Assembly (NCBI RefSeq): GCF_009669305.1
Contig: NZ_SADB01000009.1
Location: forward strand, 62,001-126,000
Origin: Ancylomarina sp. 16SWW S1-10-2
Lineage (GTDB): Bacteria > Bacteroidota > Bacteroidia > Bacteroidales > Marinifilaceae
Direction of reading: 5' to 3'
Length of the DNA: 64,000 bases
Under the pieces are notes generated by a model. It searched no databases and was not told the DNA's origin. It was given only the letters and a program-made list of their open reading frames with translations. This document shows positions 1 through 7,596 of this stretch, one piece after another. Every line of letters begins with the position of its first letter. The stretch's first letter is position 1. A program made the position numbers and the translations under genes.

Positions 1-28
1 TTAAATGAGCTCCAAATAGTTCTTTCAT
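1..28 (-). CDS. possible 5' end of a gene running out of the window
   Basis: On the minus strand an ATG at 28-26 opens a frame (M-K-E-L-F-G-A-H-L) that continues past the window edge. Only nine residues are visible, so no family can be named. The upstream 200 bases look like a divergent promoter region shared with the M64 peptidase gene. Confidence 0.3.
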
Positions 29-212
29 GCTTAATAATTATAATCTGTTTGTCTTTGGTAATAATTTGACGACTTTTATTTAAAGTAATGACAAATGTAT
101 TGAATCGGCTTATCAAAACGAAACATGTTTATAAATACTTCCAAAATGTAAGTTCTTTTGAAATTTATTTGATGAGATGGGAAAGATTATTTATTTGGTT
201 TAATGATTCTTA

Positions 213-220
213 TATCTTTG
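213..220 (+). promoter_or_regulatory. Bacteroidota-type -7 element for the M64 peptidase gene
   Basis: TATCTTTG matches the TAnnTTTG consensus of the Bacteroidota primary sigma factor. It lies 19 bases upstream of the ATG at 240. A TTTG at 194-197 is closer than the usual 19-21 base spacing for a -33 element, so only the -7 element is well supported. Confidence 0.4.
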
Positions 221-239
221 TGTTAACCTTAAATAAATA

Positions 240-1529
240 ATGAACATGAAATCTATTACATCAATTTTAATATTGTTATTGCTAGCGACCAAACTGAGTT
301 TTGCCTCAGTAGATTTTGATACTTATTTTGAGCACAAGACCTTGCGGGTTGATTATTTGCTTGGAGGAAATGCAAAAAGTCAAAGTGTATTTTTTCAGAA
401 TATAAAGAAAGAACCTTATTGGGGAGGAACAACTGTGAATATGGTTGATACCTTTAATTATGGTAATTTCCGATTTAAGTTAATTGATAAAGCATCGGGT
501 ACTTTGATTTATTCTCGAGGATTTAGCTCATTGTTTCAAGAATGGCAGGCAACTCCAGAAGCTAAGACTCTGAATAGATCATATTATCAGGTAAACGTGA
601 TGCCGTTTCCTAAAAATACGGCACAATTTTTTGTTGAGTATAGAAATAGAGATGGTGAGTTTGTGAAGCTTTTCGAATATGAAATAGATCCTACAAATTA
701 TTTCATACAAGAAGAAACTGTGATGAAAGTAAAGCATTCTAAGCTATTGGGAACTGGAGATGTAAATAAAAGTGTTGATATTGCCTTTGTGGCCGAAGGA
801 TATACTCAAGAAGAAATGGGTAAATTTAGAGCAGATGTTAAACGAATTGCTGGCTATATATTGAATGTTGAACCCTTTAAAACCTATGCTGATCGTTTTA
901 ATATTTATGCATTGGAGTCGGTATCTGAAGAATCGGGACCTGATATTCCTGGAAAGCATATTTATAAGAATACTGTTTTAAATTCGAACTTTTATACATT
1001 TGATTCGGAGCGATACTTAACGACTTCTGATTTAAAAAGTATGTATGATATTGCTGCGAATGTGCCTTACGATCAAATTTATGTTTTGATAAATACTGAT
1101 AAGTATGGTGGGGCAGGTATTTATAATTATTATACTTCTTGTGCATCAGATCATAAGCTATCTAAGGAAGTTGCAAGTCATGAGTTTGGTCATGGATTTG
1201 CTGGCTTGGCTGATGAATATTACACCTCAGATGTATCGGTTGAAGATTTTTACAACTTGAAAGTAGAACCTTGGGAGCCCAACATTACTACACTTGTTGA
1301 TTTTGATAGCAAGTGGAAATCGATGATTGAAGATGGAGTCGTAACACCCACTCCTAGAACCAAGAAATATGAAGGGAAAGTTGGCCTTTTTGAAGGTGGT
1401 GGATATATGAGTAAGGGGATTTATTCGCCTGTTCAAGATTGTAAGATGAAAAGCAATAATACAGATGAGTTTTGTCCTGTTTGCCAAAGAGCTTGCGAAA
1501 GAATGATCAAGTTTACTATTGGAGAATAG
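240..1529 (+). CDS. secreted M64 family (IgA peptidase-like) metallopeptidase
   Basis: A 429-residue protein with a signal peptide over about residues 1-22, then an N-terminal beta-rich domain, then a zinc peptidase domain. The zinc motif is HEFGH at residues 314-318, followed by G and AGLADEYY, the extended signature of peptidase family M64 (named from the Clostridium ramosum IgA peptidase). Paired cysteines near the C-terminus (CKMKS…CPVCQRAC) fit an exported enzyme. Length and domain order match the M64_N plus M64 family in Bacteroidota. It is monocistronic, and an IS3 element begins 12 bases after the stop codon. The family includes proteases of unknown substrate; IgA cleavage should not be assumed. 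Confidence 0.88.
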   Translation: MNMKSITSILILLLLATKLSFASVDFDTYFEHKTLRVDYLLGGNAKSQSVFFQNIKKEPYWGGTTVNMVDTFNYGNFRFKLIDKASGTLIYSRGFSSLFQEWQATPEAKTLNRSYYQVNVMPFPKNTAQFFVEYRNRDGEFVKLFEYEIDPTNYFIQEETVMKVKHSKLLGTGDVNKSVDIAFVAEGYTQEEMGKFRADVKRIAGYILNVEPFKTYADRFNIYALESVSEESGPDIPGKHIYKNTVLNSNFYTFDSERYLTTSDLKSMYDIAANVPYDQIYVLINTDKYGGAGIYNYYTSCASDHKLSKEVASHEFGHGFAGLADEYYTSDVSVEDFYNLKVEPWEPNITTLVDFDSKWKSMIEDGVVTPTPRTKKYEGKVGLFEGGGYMSKGIYSPVQDCKMKSNNTDEFCPVCQRACERMIKFTIGE

Positions 1530-1541
1530 TTTTAATTAAAC

Positions 1542-1565
1542 TGTCTCGTCCTAAATAAGTGTCAC
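1542..1565 (+). repeat. left terminal inverted repeat of the IS3 element
   Basis: It begins TGTCTCGTCCT and matches the inverted right end over 11 bases, then more weakly (AAATAAGTGTCAC against GATATAGTGTTAC). The preceding AAC (1539-1541) is repeated after the right end. Confidence 0.85.
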
Positions 1566-1611
1566 AGATTTATTTAGTAAAATTTAATTTTCTCAACCAA
1601 TATCATCAAGA

Positions 1612-2520
1612 CTAGTCTTGATGATATTGGTTGTTTTTATAAGTTCGAATTTTCACTTTTCTTTGTTTATGCATATATTCTGGAGTATTCATATAGCAAG
1701 AATAATGAGGTCTAAAAGTATTATATATATCGATACTTTGTTTAATAATCTTCTTCATCACGTCTATATTAACAGTAAATCGCTCCAATTCAAACTCACT
1801 TTTTAATATCCCATTTACTCTCTCTGCTACTGCATTAGCATATGGATCATATGATTCTGTCATACTGCAATTTAAATTCTTCCTCTTTAAAAGTTTTTGG
1901 TAGTCAGTACAACAATACTGAACACCTCTATCAGAGTGATGTATCAATGGCTCTGTTTGATACATTCGTTGCTTAACTGCCATCTTTAAAGCTCCTATAG
2001 CACCAGATGCATGTAAGCTATCAGAAAGATCATAACCAACTATTTTCTTCGAATAGGCATCTGTAACCAAAGCTAAATAACTATGATTAGGTCTATTCCC
2101 AATATATGTTATATCTGTAACCCATACTTGCTCTGGCCTTGTTGGAACAAGATTTTCAATCAGATTTTTATGTTTCTTAAATCTATGATGAGAGTTAGTT
2201 GTTACATGATAACTCTTCTTCGGTTTAATCAGTAAATTGTTAGCTTTAAGGATCATATGTAGCTTGTCACGTCCAAGTTTGAGTTCCTTTAATGGTTCGT
2301 TCAATATATGATATAGTTTCTTGGTTCCAATGCGTGGCATCAGTTCACGGAGAGGAACTACCAAATCGAGAACCTTTTGGGCTTGAGTTTGACTCTTTAA
2401 TTTAGATCGATTGGCTCTATAATAAACCTGTCTATCAACCCCGAGTAATCTACAGGTAGAAACTATCGTTTCATTTTGTTCTGCTTTAAATTGATTGATT
2501 ACTCGGGTAATGATTTTTTT
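1612..2520 (-). CDS. IS3-family transposase OrfB (DDE integrase domain)
   Basis: The catalytic half of the transposase. The frame is open from the slippery A7 run (2520-2514) to 1612, about 300 residues. The first in-frame start-like codon is a TTG at 2364, which would cut off the N-terminal HTH_21-type part, so production as an OrfAB fusion by -1 frameshifting is more likely. The rve core shows the three acidic residues: WVTDITYI, then HSDRGVQY, then the E of AERVNGILKSEF, with the spacing of IS3 enzymes. The upstream frame reads KAEQNETIVSTCRLLGVDR, typical for the OrfB N-terminus. Confidence 0.9.
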   Translation of the reverse strand, partial: KKIITRVINQFKAEQNETIVSTCRLLGVDRQVYYRANRSKLKSQTQAQKVLDLVVPLRELMPRIGTKKLYHILNEPLKELKLGRDKLHMILKANNLLIKPKKSYHVTTNSHHRFKKHKNLIENLVPTRPEQVWVTDITYIGNRPNHSYLALVTDAYSKKIVGYDLSDSLHASGAIGALKMAVKQRMYQTEPLIHHSDRGVQYCCTDYQKLLKRKNLNCSMTESYDPYANAVAERVNGILKSEFELERFTVNIDVMKKIIKQSIDIYNTFRPHYSCYMNTPEYMHKQRKVKIRTYKNNQYHQD

Positions 2521-2897
2521 CTGATTGGAATATTGAGCTCTTTTTCTGCCACATCAATCATCATATCGAATAATATGACCTTCTTATTAGATCTCTCAGC
2601 CTGGAACTCCCAGTAATTCTTTTGTTTTTCTAAAAGAATTACTTTTTGCTCCAATTCGAGAATCTTCTGTTCTGCGGATTTCGACATAGAATGAGGTTTT
2701 TGATTATACCAATCAAAGTTACCATATTTTCGTAACCAATTACTTACAGTGCTATGGGATTGAATCCCATATTTACGTGCGGCGGCTTTTATTCCTAAAT
2801 CTCCACGCTCAACTTCTTCAACTACACGAAGCTTAAAAGACATAGAATAGTCCTTTTGCGTTCGTTTAACATACTTGCTCTTAAATATATCTGTCAT
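2499..2897 (-). CDS. IS3-family transposase OrfA (helix-turn-helix)
   Basis: A 132-residue protein with an N-terminal HTH_8/Tnp_1 type domain (SMSFKLRVVEEVERGDLGIKAAARKYG…STVSNWLRKYG) that binds the IS ends, followed by a leucine-rich coiled coil (EQKILELEQKVILLEKQKNYW) for multimerisation. The last codons read R-K-K-S-L-P-E before TAA; the AGA AAA AAA just upstream is the frameshift site into orfB. The ATG lies about 40 bases inside the right inverted repeat. Confidence 0.9.
   Translation of the reverse strand: MTDIFKSKYVKRTQKDYSMSFKLRVVEEVERGDLGIKAAARKYGIQSHSTVSNWLRKYGNFDWYNQKPHSMSKSAEQKILELEQKVILLEKQKNYWEFQAERSNKKVILFDMMIDVAEKELNIPIRKKSLPE
2514..2522 (-). other. slippery site for -1 frameshifting, orfA to orfB
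   Basis: On the minus strand AGA AAA AAA TCA contains A AAA AAA. Reading 2514 twice moves the ribosome from the orfA frame into the orfB frame, which is open through this point. The orfA stop (TAA, 2501-2499) lies just downstream. This is the layout of programmed frameshifting in IS3 elements. Confidence 0.75.
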
Positions 2898-2912
2898 AGC
2901 AATACGTTTTGT

Positions 2913-2936
2913 GTAACACTATATCAGGACGAGACA
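2913..2936 (-). repeat. right terminal inverted repeat of the IS3 element
   Basis: On the minus strand it begins TGTCTCGTCCT. The bases directly outside are AAC (2937-2939), matching those outside the left end. Confidence 0.85.
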
Positions 2937-2945
2937 AACCATATA

Positions 2946-2980
2946 AAAAAAATGCATTCATCAAGATGAATGCATTTTTT
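2946..2980 (-). terminator. hairpin terminator behind the DUF6249-like gene
   Basis: A perfect 10 bp stem (TGCATTCATC / GATGAATGCA) with A-runs on one side and T-runs on the other, so it can act in both directions. It lies 30 bases after the stop of the minus-strand gene and 10 bases outside the IS. Confidence 0.75.
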
Positions 2981-3013
2981 ATAGTTTTAAACCAAACTAA
3001 CTATTTTGAAGCT

Positions 3014-3349
3014 TTATTCCTTATCCTTTTTGGCAAGACTATAAAAGGCTAGTAAGCCTAATCCTCCAAATAAGAATATCATAGAAAAGTACGACACTTC
3101 TTCTCCCATACGAGTATATTCTGTTAGAATATTCCCAATTAGAATTCCAACGGCTAAGCCAACTAATAGAATTCCATATTTTAAACTTTCTTGAGTTCGG
3201 CCTATTTTAGCGCTATTTAATAATCCGGCACTTAGACCTTTTTCAATAAGTGCTTTTCTCTCACGATGACGGTGAACAAGAAAAATGATTAAAGGAATAA
3301 ATCCAATTGAACAGATGATTGCTACGATTGCTGTGATATCCATATTCAT
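3014..3349 (-). CDS. small membrane protein, DUF6249-like
   Basis: A 111-residue protein with three hydrophobic segments: about residues 3-25 (IVAIICSIGFIPLIIFLV), 57-75 and 86-105, with the basic stretch HRHRERKALIEKG after the first. This layout (one TM, a short RHRERxAxIEKG helix, two TMs) is that of DUF6249 family proteins, which in Bacteroidota commonly sit next to an ECF sigma factor gene. Here the sigma factor gene is divergent, 344 bases away. Function is unknown; a role in sensing for the sigma factor is a guess from location. An alternative ATG lies two codons downstream. Confidence 0.7.
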   Translation of the reverse strand: MNMDITAIVAIICSIGFIPLIIFLVHRHRERKALIEKGLSAGLLNSAKIGRTQESLKYGILLVGLAVGILIGNILTEYTRMGEEVSYFSMIFLFGGLGLLAFYSLAKKDKE

Positions 3350-3693
3350 AATGTTAAGTTTTAATTTAAATTTTTAAAGCACTTTTCCTGTACTAAACCT
3401 TTCATGTTTTTTGCTTTCAACTTTATGACGCCATGAATTAAGATTGGGTTACAGATAAAACCAAGTTTTTTGTGTTAAGTATTTATTTGTCTGTAAATCA
3501 TTATCTTGTGTTTTAGTTGAATGTTTTATCTATTAATCTGTAACCAATGCTAGTTTGATGCGTCTAATTATTAGTAGTTCGAAACAGATGCAACATTCAA
3601 TGACTTTATGTCGTTTATTATATTGTGGGGAGAATTGAAGTAATTTAAATCTCGCTCTATAGGTTTGTAAGTCTAGTTTCTAAACGTTAGAAC
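3350..3693. other. divergent promoter region between DUF6249-like gene and sigma factor gene
   Basis: The 344 bases carry no convincing open frame. The right end holds a promoter for the sigma factor gene (3660-3667). I see no other clear structure. Confidence 0.5.
3660..3667 (+). promoter_or_regulatory. Bacteroidota-type -7 element for the ECF sigma factor gene
   Basis: TAGGTTTG matches TAnnTTTG. An ATTG at 3634-3637 lies 22 bases upstream as a weak -33 element. Predicted transcription start is about 20 bases before the ATG at 3694. Confidence 0.45.
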
Positions 3694-4269
3694 ATGAAAT
3701 CGAACAAGGATAGCTATTATATACAAAAAATTAAGAATGGCGATGTTGGTGCATATGTCTACTTGGTTGATCGTCATAAAAAAATGGCTTTTAATATCGC
3801 TATGCAGATAATTGGCAATAGAGAGGATGCCGAAGAAATTACACAAGACGCATTCTTAAAGGCATATCAAGCATTGGATAGTTATAAGGGAGAATCGAAA
3901 TTTTCAACTTGGCTCTATCGAATTATATACAATGCATCTATTTCTAAGATGCGTAAAAAAAAATTAGATCAGGTTTCAATTGATGATAATTATAATGCAT
4001 CGGTGAGTATTAAATCGACACAATCGGCACTTCAATCTCTAACGAATAAGGAGCAGAAACTCTATATAAATAGAGCGCTTAATAAAATGAATGCTGATGA
4101 AAAGACGATAATTAATCTTTTTTATTTGGAAGAGAATTCTGTTAGTGAGCTGAGTGATATTACAGGTTTAAGTGTTGCCAATGTTAAGGTTAAATTACAT
4201 CGGTCACGTAAAAAGTTATACGGTATTTTAGAGCAGTTTTTACAAAAGGAGTTAAAAACGATTCTTTAG
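3694..4269 (+). CDS. ECF (sigma-70 family) RNA polymerase sigma factor
   Basis: 191 residues. Region 2 spans about residues 25-95 (DAEEITQDAFLKAYQALDSY, then FSTWLYRIIYNASISKMRKK, the -10 binding part) and region 4 about residues 130-185 (YLEENSVSELSDITGLSVANVKVKLHRSRKKL, a helix-turn-helix). The two are joined by a short linker as in ECF factors. The next gene, 62 bases downstream on the same strand, codes for a protein with a soluble N-terminus and two membrane segments and is the likely anti-sigma or signalling partner. The target regulon is not visible. Confidence 0.92.
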   Translation: MKSNKDSYYIQKIKNGDVGAYVYLVDRHKKMAFNIAMQIIGNREDAEEITQDAFLKAYQALDSYKGESKFSTWLYRIIYNASISKMRKKKLDQVSIDDNYNASVSIKSTQSALQSLTNKEQKLYINRALNKMNADEKTIINLFYLEENSVSELSDITGLSVANVKVKLHRSRKKLYGILEQFLQKELKTIL

Positions 4270-4331
4270 TAGTGATATTAGTAGATAACCATAATATAAT
4301 TGCTTTTTCTAATTGATTAAATTTAGAACTC

Positions 4332-4754
4332 ATGCAAAAAGATGATATATATAAAGACAAATTTATTAAACAGCTATTGAGCGACGTTGAACTTGAGCAG
4401 CCATCGAACGATTTCACAAAAAATGTGATGGATGATGTGATGCAAGATTGGTTGACTAATTCGGTGAGCGTAAAAAAGAAAATGCCAATTAAAAATTTAC
4501 TTATTATAATTGGAATTGTTTTTTTAGCTGTTCTTATCCTTTTGGGAACCGATGTTCACAGTCTTGTTGCGTCTTGGGAAAATCCTTTTGTCAAGCAGTT
4601 AAATTCTATTCTAATTCAACCTATCCATGATGTATTACTAAGCGTGGTTGATCGCATGTTCAGTTTACCTCGAATTGTATATATAATTATAGTAGCAGGA
4701 ATCTCTTTAGTTGTATTTGATGGTTTTGCTAAAAAGATGTTGCATCAGTCATAA
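4332..4754 (+). CDS. membrane protein linked to the ECF sigma factor, possible anti-sigma factor
   Basis: 140 residues: a cytoplasmic-looking N-terminus of about 55 residues (KDKFIKQLLSDVELEQPSNDF), a transmembrane segment at about 55-73, an amphipathic loop, and a second membrane segment near 112-130. No zinc-binding HxxxCxxC motif of classical ZAS anti-sigma factors is present. The co-directional position behind the sigma gene is the only evidence for function. A convergent bidirectional terminator follows the stop. Confidence 0.6.
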   Translation: MQKDDIYKDKFIKQLLSDVELEQPSNDFTKNVMDDVMQDWLTNSVSVKKKMPIKNLLIIIGIVFLAVLILLGTDVHSLVASWENPFVKQLNSILIQPIHDVLLSVVDRMFSLPRIVYIIIVAGISLVVFDGFAKKMLHQS

Positions 4755-4776
4755 AAGCTTGTTTTTAAAGCCAAAA

Positions 4777-4806
4777 AAAATGCTGTCGATAATTCGACAG
4801 CATTTT
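4777..4806. terminator. bidirectional terminator between convergent genes
   Basis: Stem TGCTGTCGA / TCGACAGCA (4781-4789 and 4794-4802) with a 4-base loop, flanked by A-run on the left and T-run on the right. It serves the sigma operon on the plus strand and the DUF3127 gene on the minus strand. Confidence 0.8.
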
Positions 4807-4824
4807 CTTATGTGTTTTTCAGTT

Positions 4825-5193
4825 CTAGAAAGGAAGATCGTCTTCTTCTGGAGCTGGAGGCATTTCATTAGCATTGAATTCTGGCATTTCAGCAGCTTTG
4901 GCAGCTTGCATTTTTTCAATTCTCCAAGCTTCAAGATTTGAGAAGTAATTTACTTTCCCATCTTTTTCCCATTTTCTACCTTTAATATTGAAAGAAACTT
5001 TAATTTCTTCGTTAACAGAAACAGTCTCTAATAAATCGCAACGATCTTGAGTCAATTGAAATTTAATGAAGTCATTCCAATCAGAATTTCTTTCATTTTC
5101 AACTTCAATAACAAATTCTCTTTTCTTAAAACGATCGCTTATTTGTTGAGTGTCATCTTTAAGGATAACCTTACCGTTAATTTCAAAATTCAT
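4825..5193 (-). CDS. DUF3127 domain protein (OB-fold-like)
   Basis: 122 residues. Residues 1-95 match the DUF3127 pattern: an N-terminal beta strand pair (FEINGKVILKDDTQQISDRFKKREFVIEV), a central DFIKFQLTQDRCDLLE, then VSFNIKGRKWEKDGKVNYFSNLEAWRIE. The C-terminus is acidic and proline-rich (MPPAPEEDDLPF), resembling the acidic tail of single-strand DNA binding proteins, including the final DLPF. This tail suggests a role in DNA metabolism through protein contacts, but that is inference. It stands alone, with the PPIase gene upstream on the same strand. Confidence 0.85.
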   Translation of the reverse strand: MNFEINGKVILKDDTQQISDRFKKREFVIEVENERNSDWNDFIKFQLTQDRCDLLETVSVNEEIKVSFNIKGRKWEKDGKVNYFSNLEAWRIEKMQAAKAAEMPEFNANEMPPAPEEDDLPF

Positions 5194-5256
5194 AATAATA
5201 TCTTTTGTTTATTAGGACTTACTATTGTTTGGTTATTGTAAAATTCTTGTTGAGAA

Positions 5257-5694
5257 TTAGTCTCTGATGATTACGATTTTCTCAATAACATCACCAGCTT
5301 TAATTTGATCGATGACTTCAAGACCTTCGAATACTTTACCGAAACAAGTGTGTTGACGATCTAAGTGAGCTGTGTTTTCGCGACTATGGCAGATGAAAAA
5401 TTGAGATCCTCCAGTATTTCTTCCAGCGTGAGCCATAGAAAGAACACCTCTATCGTGAAATTGGTTTCCTCCTGTTAGTTCACATTTTATAGTATAACCA
5501 GGTCCACCTGCTCCAGTACCATCAGGACATCCTCCTTGAATAACAAAGTTAGGAATAACACGGTGAAAAGTTAATCCATCGTAAAATCCTTTTTCTGAAA
5601 GATCAACAAAGTTTTGAACGGTGGTCGGTGCGTCTTCTTGAAAGAATTCAACTTTCATTAGACCTTTGGCTGTGTGAATTTCTGCTTGTAACAT
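5257..5694 (-). CDS. cyclophilin-type peptidyl-prolyl cis-trans isomerase
   Basis: A 145-residue minimal cyclophilin with no signal peptide, thus cytoplasmic. Conserved blocks are FHRVIPNFVIQGG (active-site Arg and Phe), GTGAGGPGY, GSQFFICHS (the QFF motif) and HTCFGKV. It catalyses cis-trans isomerisation of Xaa-Pro bonds. Two FKBP-type isomerases follow upstream in the same orientation but are separated by 342 bases and a terminator, so they form a neighbourhood rather than one operon. Confidence 0.94.
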   Translation of the reverse strand: MLQAEIHTAKGLMKVEFFQEDAPTTVQNFVDLSEKGFYDGLTFHRVIPNFVIQGGCPDGTGAGGPGYTIKCELTGGNQFHDRGVLSMAHAGRNTGGSQFFICHSRENTAHLDRQHTCFGKVFEGLEVIDQIKAGDVIEKIVIIRD

Positions 5695-6036
5695 ATCTTT
5701 AATTTTTATTTATTTCTATTTATTAAATCGGAGATTGAAAGTACTCATTTTCTTTCTAAATGCCTTTCCTTCACGAAAAAGAATCGAAATTGTAGATTAT
5801 ATCTAGTTTCTGACTTCGATTTAGCTTAATCAGTAAATGTCTTATTTGTAGATAATTACCATCTTGGTAAATCTCAGTTTTAAATTAAACTCATTAATTT
5901 CAATCAGTATACAAAGCTAAGAAAAGAATTGTACTCGCAAAAACAAAAAATCCCTTTCCAATATATATCGGAAAGGGAATGTATTATAGAAATCTGTAAA
6001 TAAAAGGTCTTGAATTTATTTGTCAGATTTTCAAAA
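5695..6036. other. intergenic region between cyclophilin and FKBP genes
   Basis: It holds the cyclophilin leader and the FKBP terminator at 5951-5978. I see no further gene or repeat. Confidence 0.5.
5951..5978 (-). terminator. terminator behind the FKBP pair
   Basis: Stem TCCCTTTCC / GGAAAGGGA around a 10-base AT-rich loop. On the minus strand it is followed by TTTTTTGTTT. Confidence 0.8.
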
Positions 6037-6744
6037 TTATTTTTTAGCAGTAGCTTCTTCTTTAACAATTTCAAGAAGTTCTACTTCGAAAATCAAAGTT
6101 GAATTTGGTCCAATGTTAGCACCTGCTCCACGAGGTCCATAAGCTAATTCAGAAGGAATATAAAGCTCCCACTTAGAACCTACAGGCATTAATTGTAAAG
6201 CTTCAGTCCATCCTTTAATTACACGAGAAGCTAGGAATGTAGCAGGCTCGTTACGTTTGTATGAAGAATCAAACTCTACACCATCGATAGTTGTTCCGCG
6301 GTAATTAACTTTAACTTTTTGATCTTTTGTTGGAATTTCACCTGTTCCTGCAGTTAGAACTTTGTATTGAAGTCCACTTTCTGTTGTTACAACACCTTCT
6401 TTTCCTTTGTTGTCTTCAAGAAATTTCTTTCCAGCAGCGATATTAGCTTCAGCTGCTTTTTCTTTAGCCGCTTTAATGTATTTGTTAATTATTTCAGAAC
6501 CAGCACGAGGCTCGATTCTTAAATCTTCCTTAGCTAAAGCAGCGTTTAAACCAGCTAAAAGGGCATCTTGATTAATGTTGTCTAGGTTATTTTGTAACAA
6601 GTTACCACCAAAACTAGTACCTATACTATAGCTAATAGAGTCAACAGTTGTGTTTAAAGCCATGTTTGTGTCTACTTTCTTGTCGCAAGAGCTAAATGCG
6701 AATACACCTAGTCCTAAAACTAGTGTTAATGCTTTTAATTTCAT
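6037..6744 (-). CDS. FKBP-type peptidyl-prolyl isomerase, lipoprotein
   Basis: 235 residues with a lipoprotein signal (LGVFAFSSC, lipidation Cys at about residue 20). An N-terminal dimerisation domain of Mip/FkpA type (about residues 30-120: SYSIGTSFGGNLLQNNLDNINQDALLAGL) is followed by the FKBP domain (VNYRGTTIDGVEFDSSYKRNEPATF, VIKGWTEALQLMPVGSKWELYIP, ELAYG). It should act on folding of envelope proteins at the periplasmic face. The next upstream gene codes for a shorter paralogue without a signal peptide, 33 bases away, so the two are probably co-transcribed. Confidence 0.93.
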   Translation of the reverse strand: MKLKALTLVLGLGVFAFSSCDKKVDTNMALNTTVDSISYSIGTSFGGNLLQNNLDNINQDALLAGLNAALAKEDLRIEPRAGSEIINKYIKAAKEKAAEANIAAGKKFLEDNKGKEGVVTTESGLQYKVLTAGTGEIPTKDQKVKVNYRGTTIDGVEFDSSYKRNEPATFLASRVIKGWTEALQLMPVGSKWELYIPSELAYGPRGAGANIGPNSTLIFEVELLEIVKEEATAKK

Positions 6745-6777
6745 GTTTTTAATGTTTAGTTTATCTGTGAAAAAAAA

Positions 6778-7380
6778 TTATACGATTTCTAATAACTCTA
6801 CTTCAAAAATAAGAGTTGTGTGTGGTCCAATTAGGTTACCAGCACCTTGAGCACCATAGGCAAGGTTCGAAGGAACAAATAATTTCCATTTAGAACCAAG
6901 AGGCATCAATTGAAGAGCTTCAACCCATCCTGGAATTACACCATTTACAGGGAATGTAGTTGGTTCGCCACGATCTATTGAACTATCAAAAACAGTTCCG
7001 TTAATCAAAGTTCCGTGGTAATGACATTTAACATTATCGGTAGCCTTTGGTTTGTCGCCTTTTCCTTCAGTAATAACTTGGTACTGAAGACCACTTTCTA
7101 GTTCAATAACGCCTTCTGCTTTTTTATTCTCTTCTAGGAAAGTTTTTCCTTCACCTATAGCTTGTCCAGCTTGCTCTTCTTGCAATTTACCAAAAAACTC
7201 CTGCAAAATAGCATTAGCTTCTTCTGGTGATAACTCAGGCATTTTGCCATTAAATGCAGCCTCAAGAGCTTCAACAAATGGTTCAGTGCTTAATGTCTTT
7301 ACACCTGAAGTAATTAAATTACTTGCAATGCTTAAACCAAGGCAGTAGCTTACCTTATCTTGTTCTTCTGTATATTTCAT
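6778..7380 (-). CDS. FKBP-type peptidyl-prolyl isomerase, cytoplasmic paralogue
   Basis: A 200-residue protein with the same architecture as its neighbour: an N-terminal dimerisation domain (YCLGLSIASNLITSGVKTLSTEPFVEALEAAF) and an FKBP domain (CHYHGTLINGTVFDSSIDRGEPTTF, VIPGWVEALQLMPLGSKWKLFVP, NLAYG). It starts MKYTEEQDKVS with no signal peptide, so one copy works in the cytoplasm and the other in the envelope. The high similarity and adjacency point to a tandem duplication. Confidence 0.92.
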   Translation of the reverse strand: MKYTEEQDKVSYCLGLSIASNLITSGVKTLSTEPFVEALEAAFNGKMPELSPEEANAILQEFFGKLQEEQAGQAIGEGKTFLEENKKAEGVIELESGLQYQVITEGKGDKPKATDNVKCHYHGTLINGTVFDSSIDRGEPTTFPVNGVIPGWVEALQLMPLGSKWKLFVPSNLAYGAQGAGNLIGPHTTLIFEVELLEIV

Positions 7381-7596
7381 CTATTCAAAATTATTTTTCT
7401 TAAAAATAACAATACGCATTGCAAATTGCAGATAATAAATCACTTGCAGTTAAAATGTTTATTGTAGATTTTTAAAAATATCAATATTTACTTACTTTGT
7501 TGTTTCTCAATGAATTATGTCAACTCAAAAAAACAAAGGCCTAAGTTAATAGTTTTCTCCAAGAATGAGAGAAATGAACTTGTTTTTTAAGCTTTT

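Larger units (their letters stand above)
1542..2936 (-). mobile_element. intact IS3-family insertion sequence
   Basis: The 1395 bp element starts and ends with imperfect 24 bp inverted repeats (TGTCTCGTCCT at the left, the same 11 bases inverted at the right, ending …CA) and is flanked on both sides by the trinucleotide AAC, a probable 3 bp target duplication. It holds two overlapping frames, orfA (helix-turn-helix) and orfB (DDE integrase), in the -1 relation typical of IS3. No stop interrupts either frame, so it may be active. It is inserted 12 bases behind the M64 peptidase stop codon. Confidence 0.92.
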
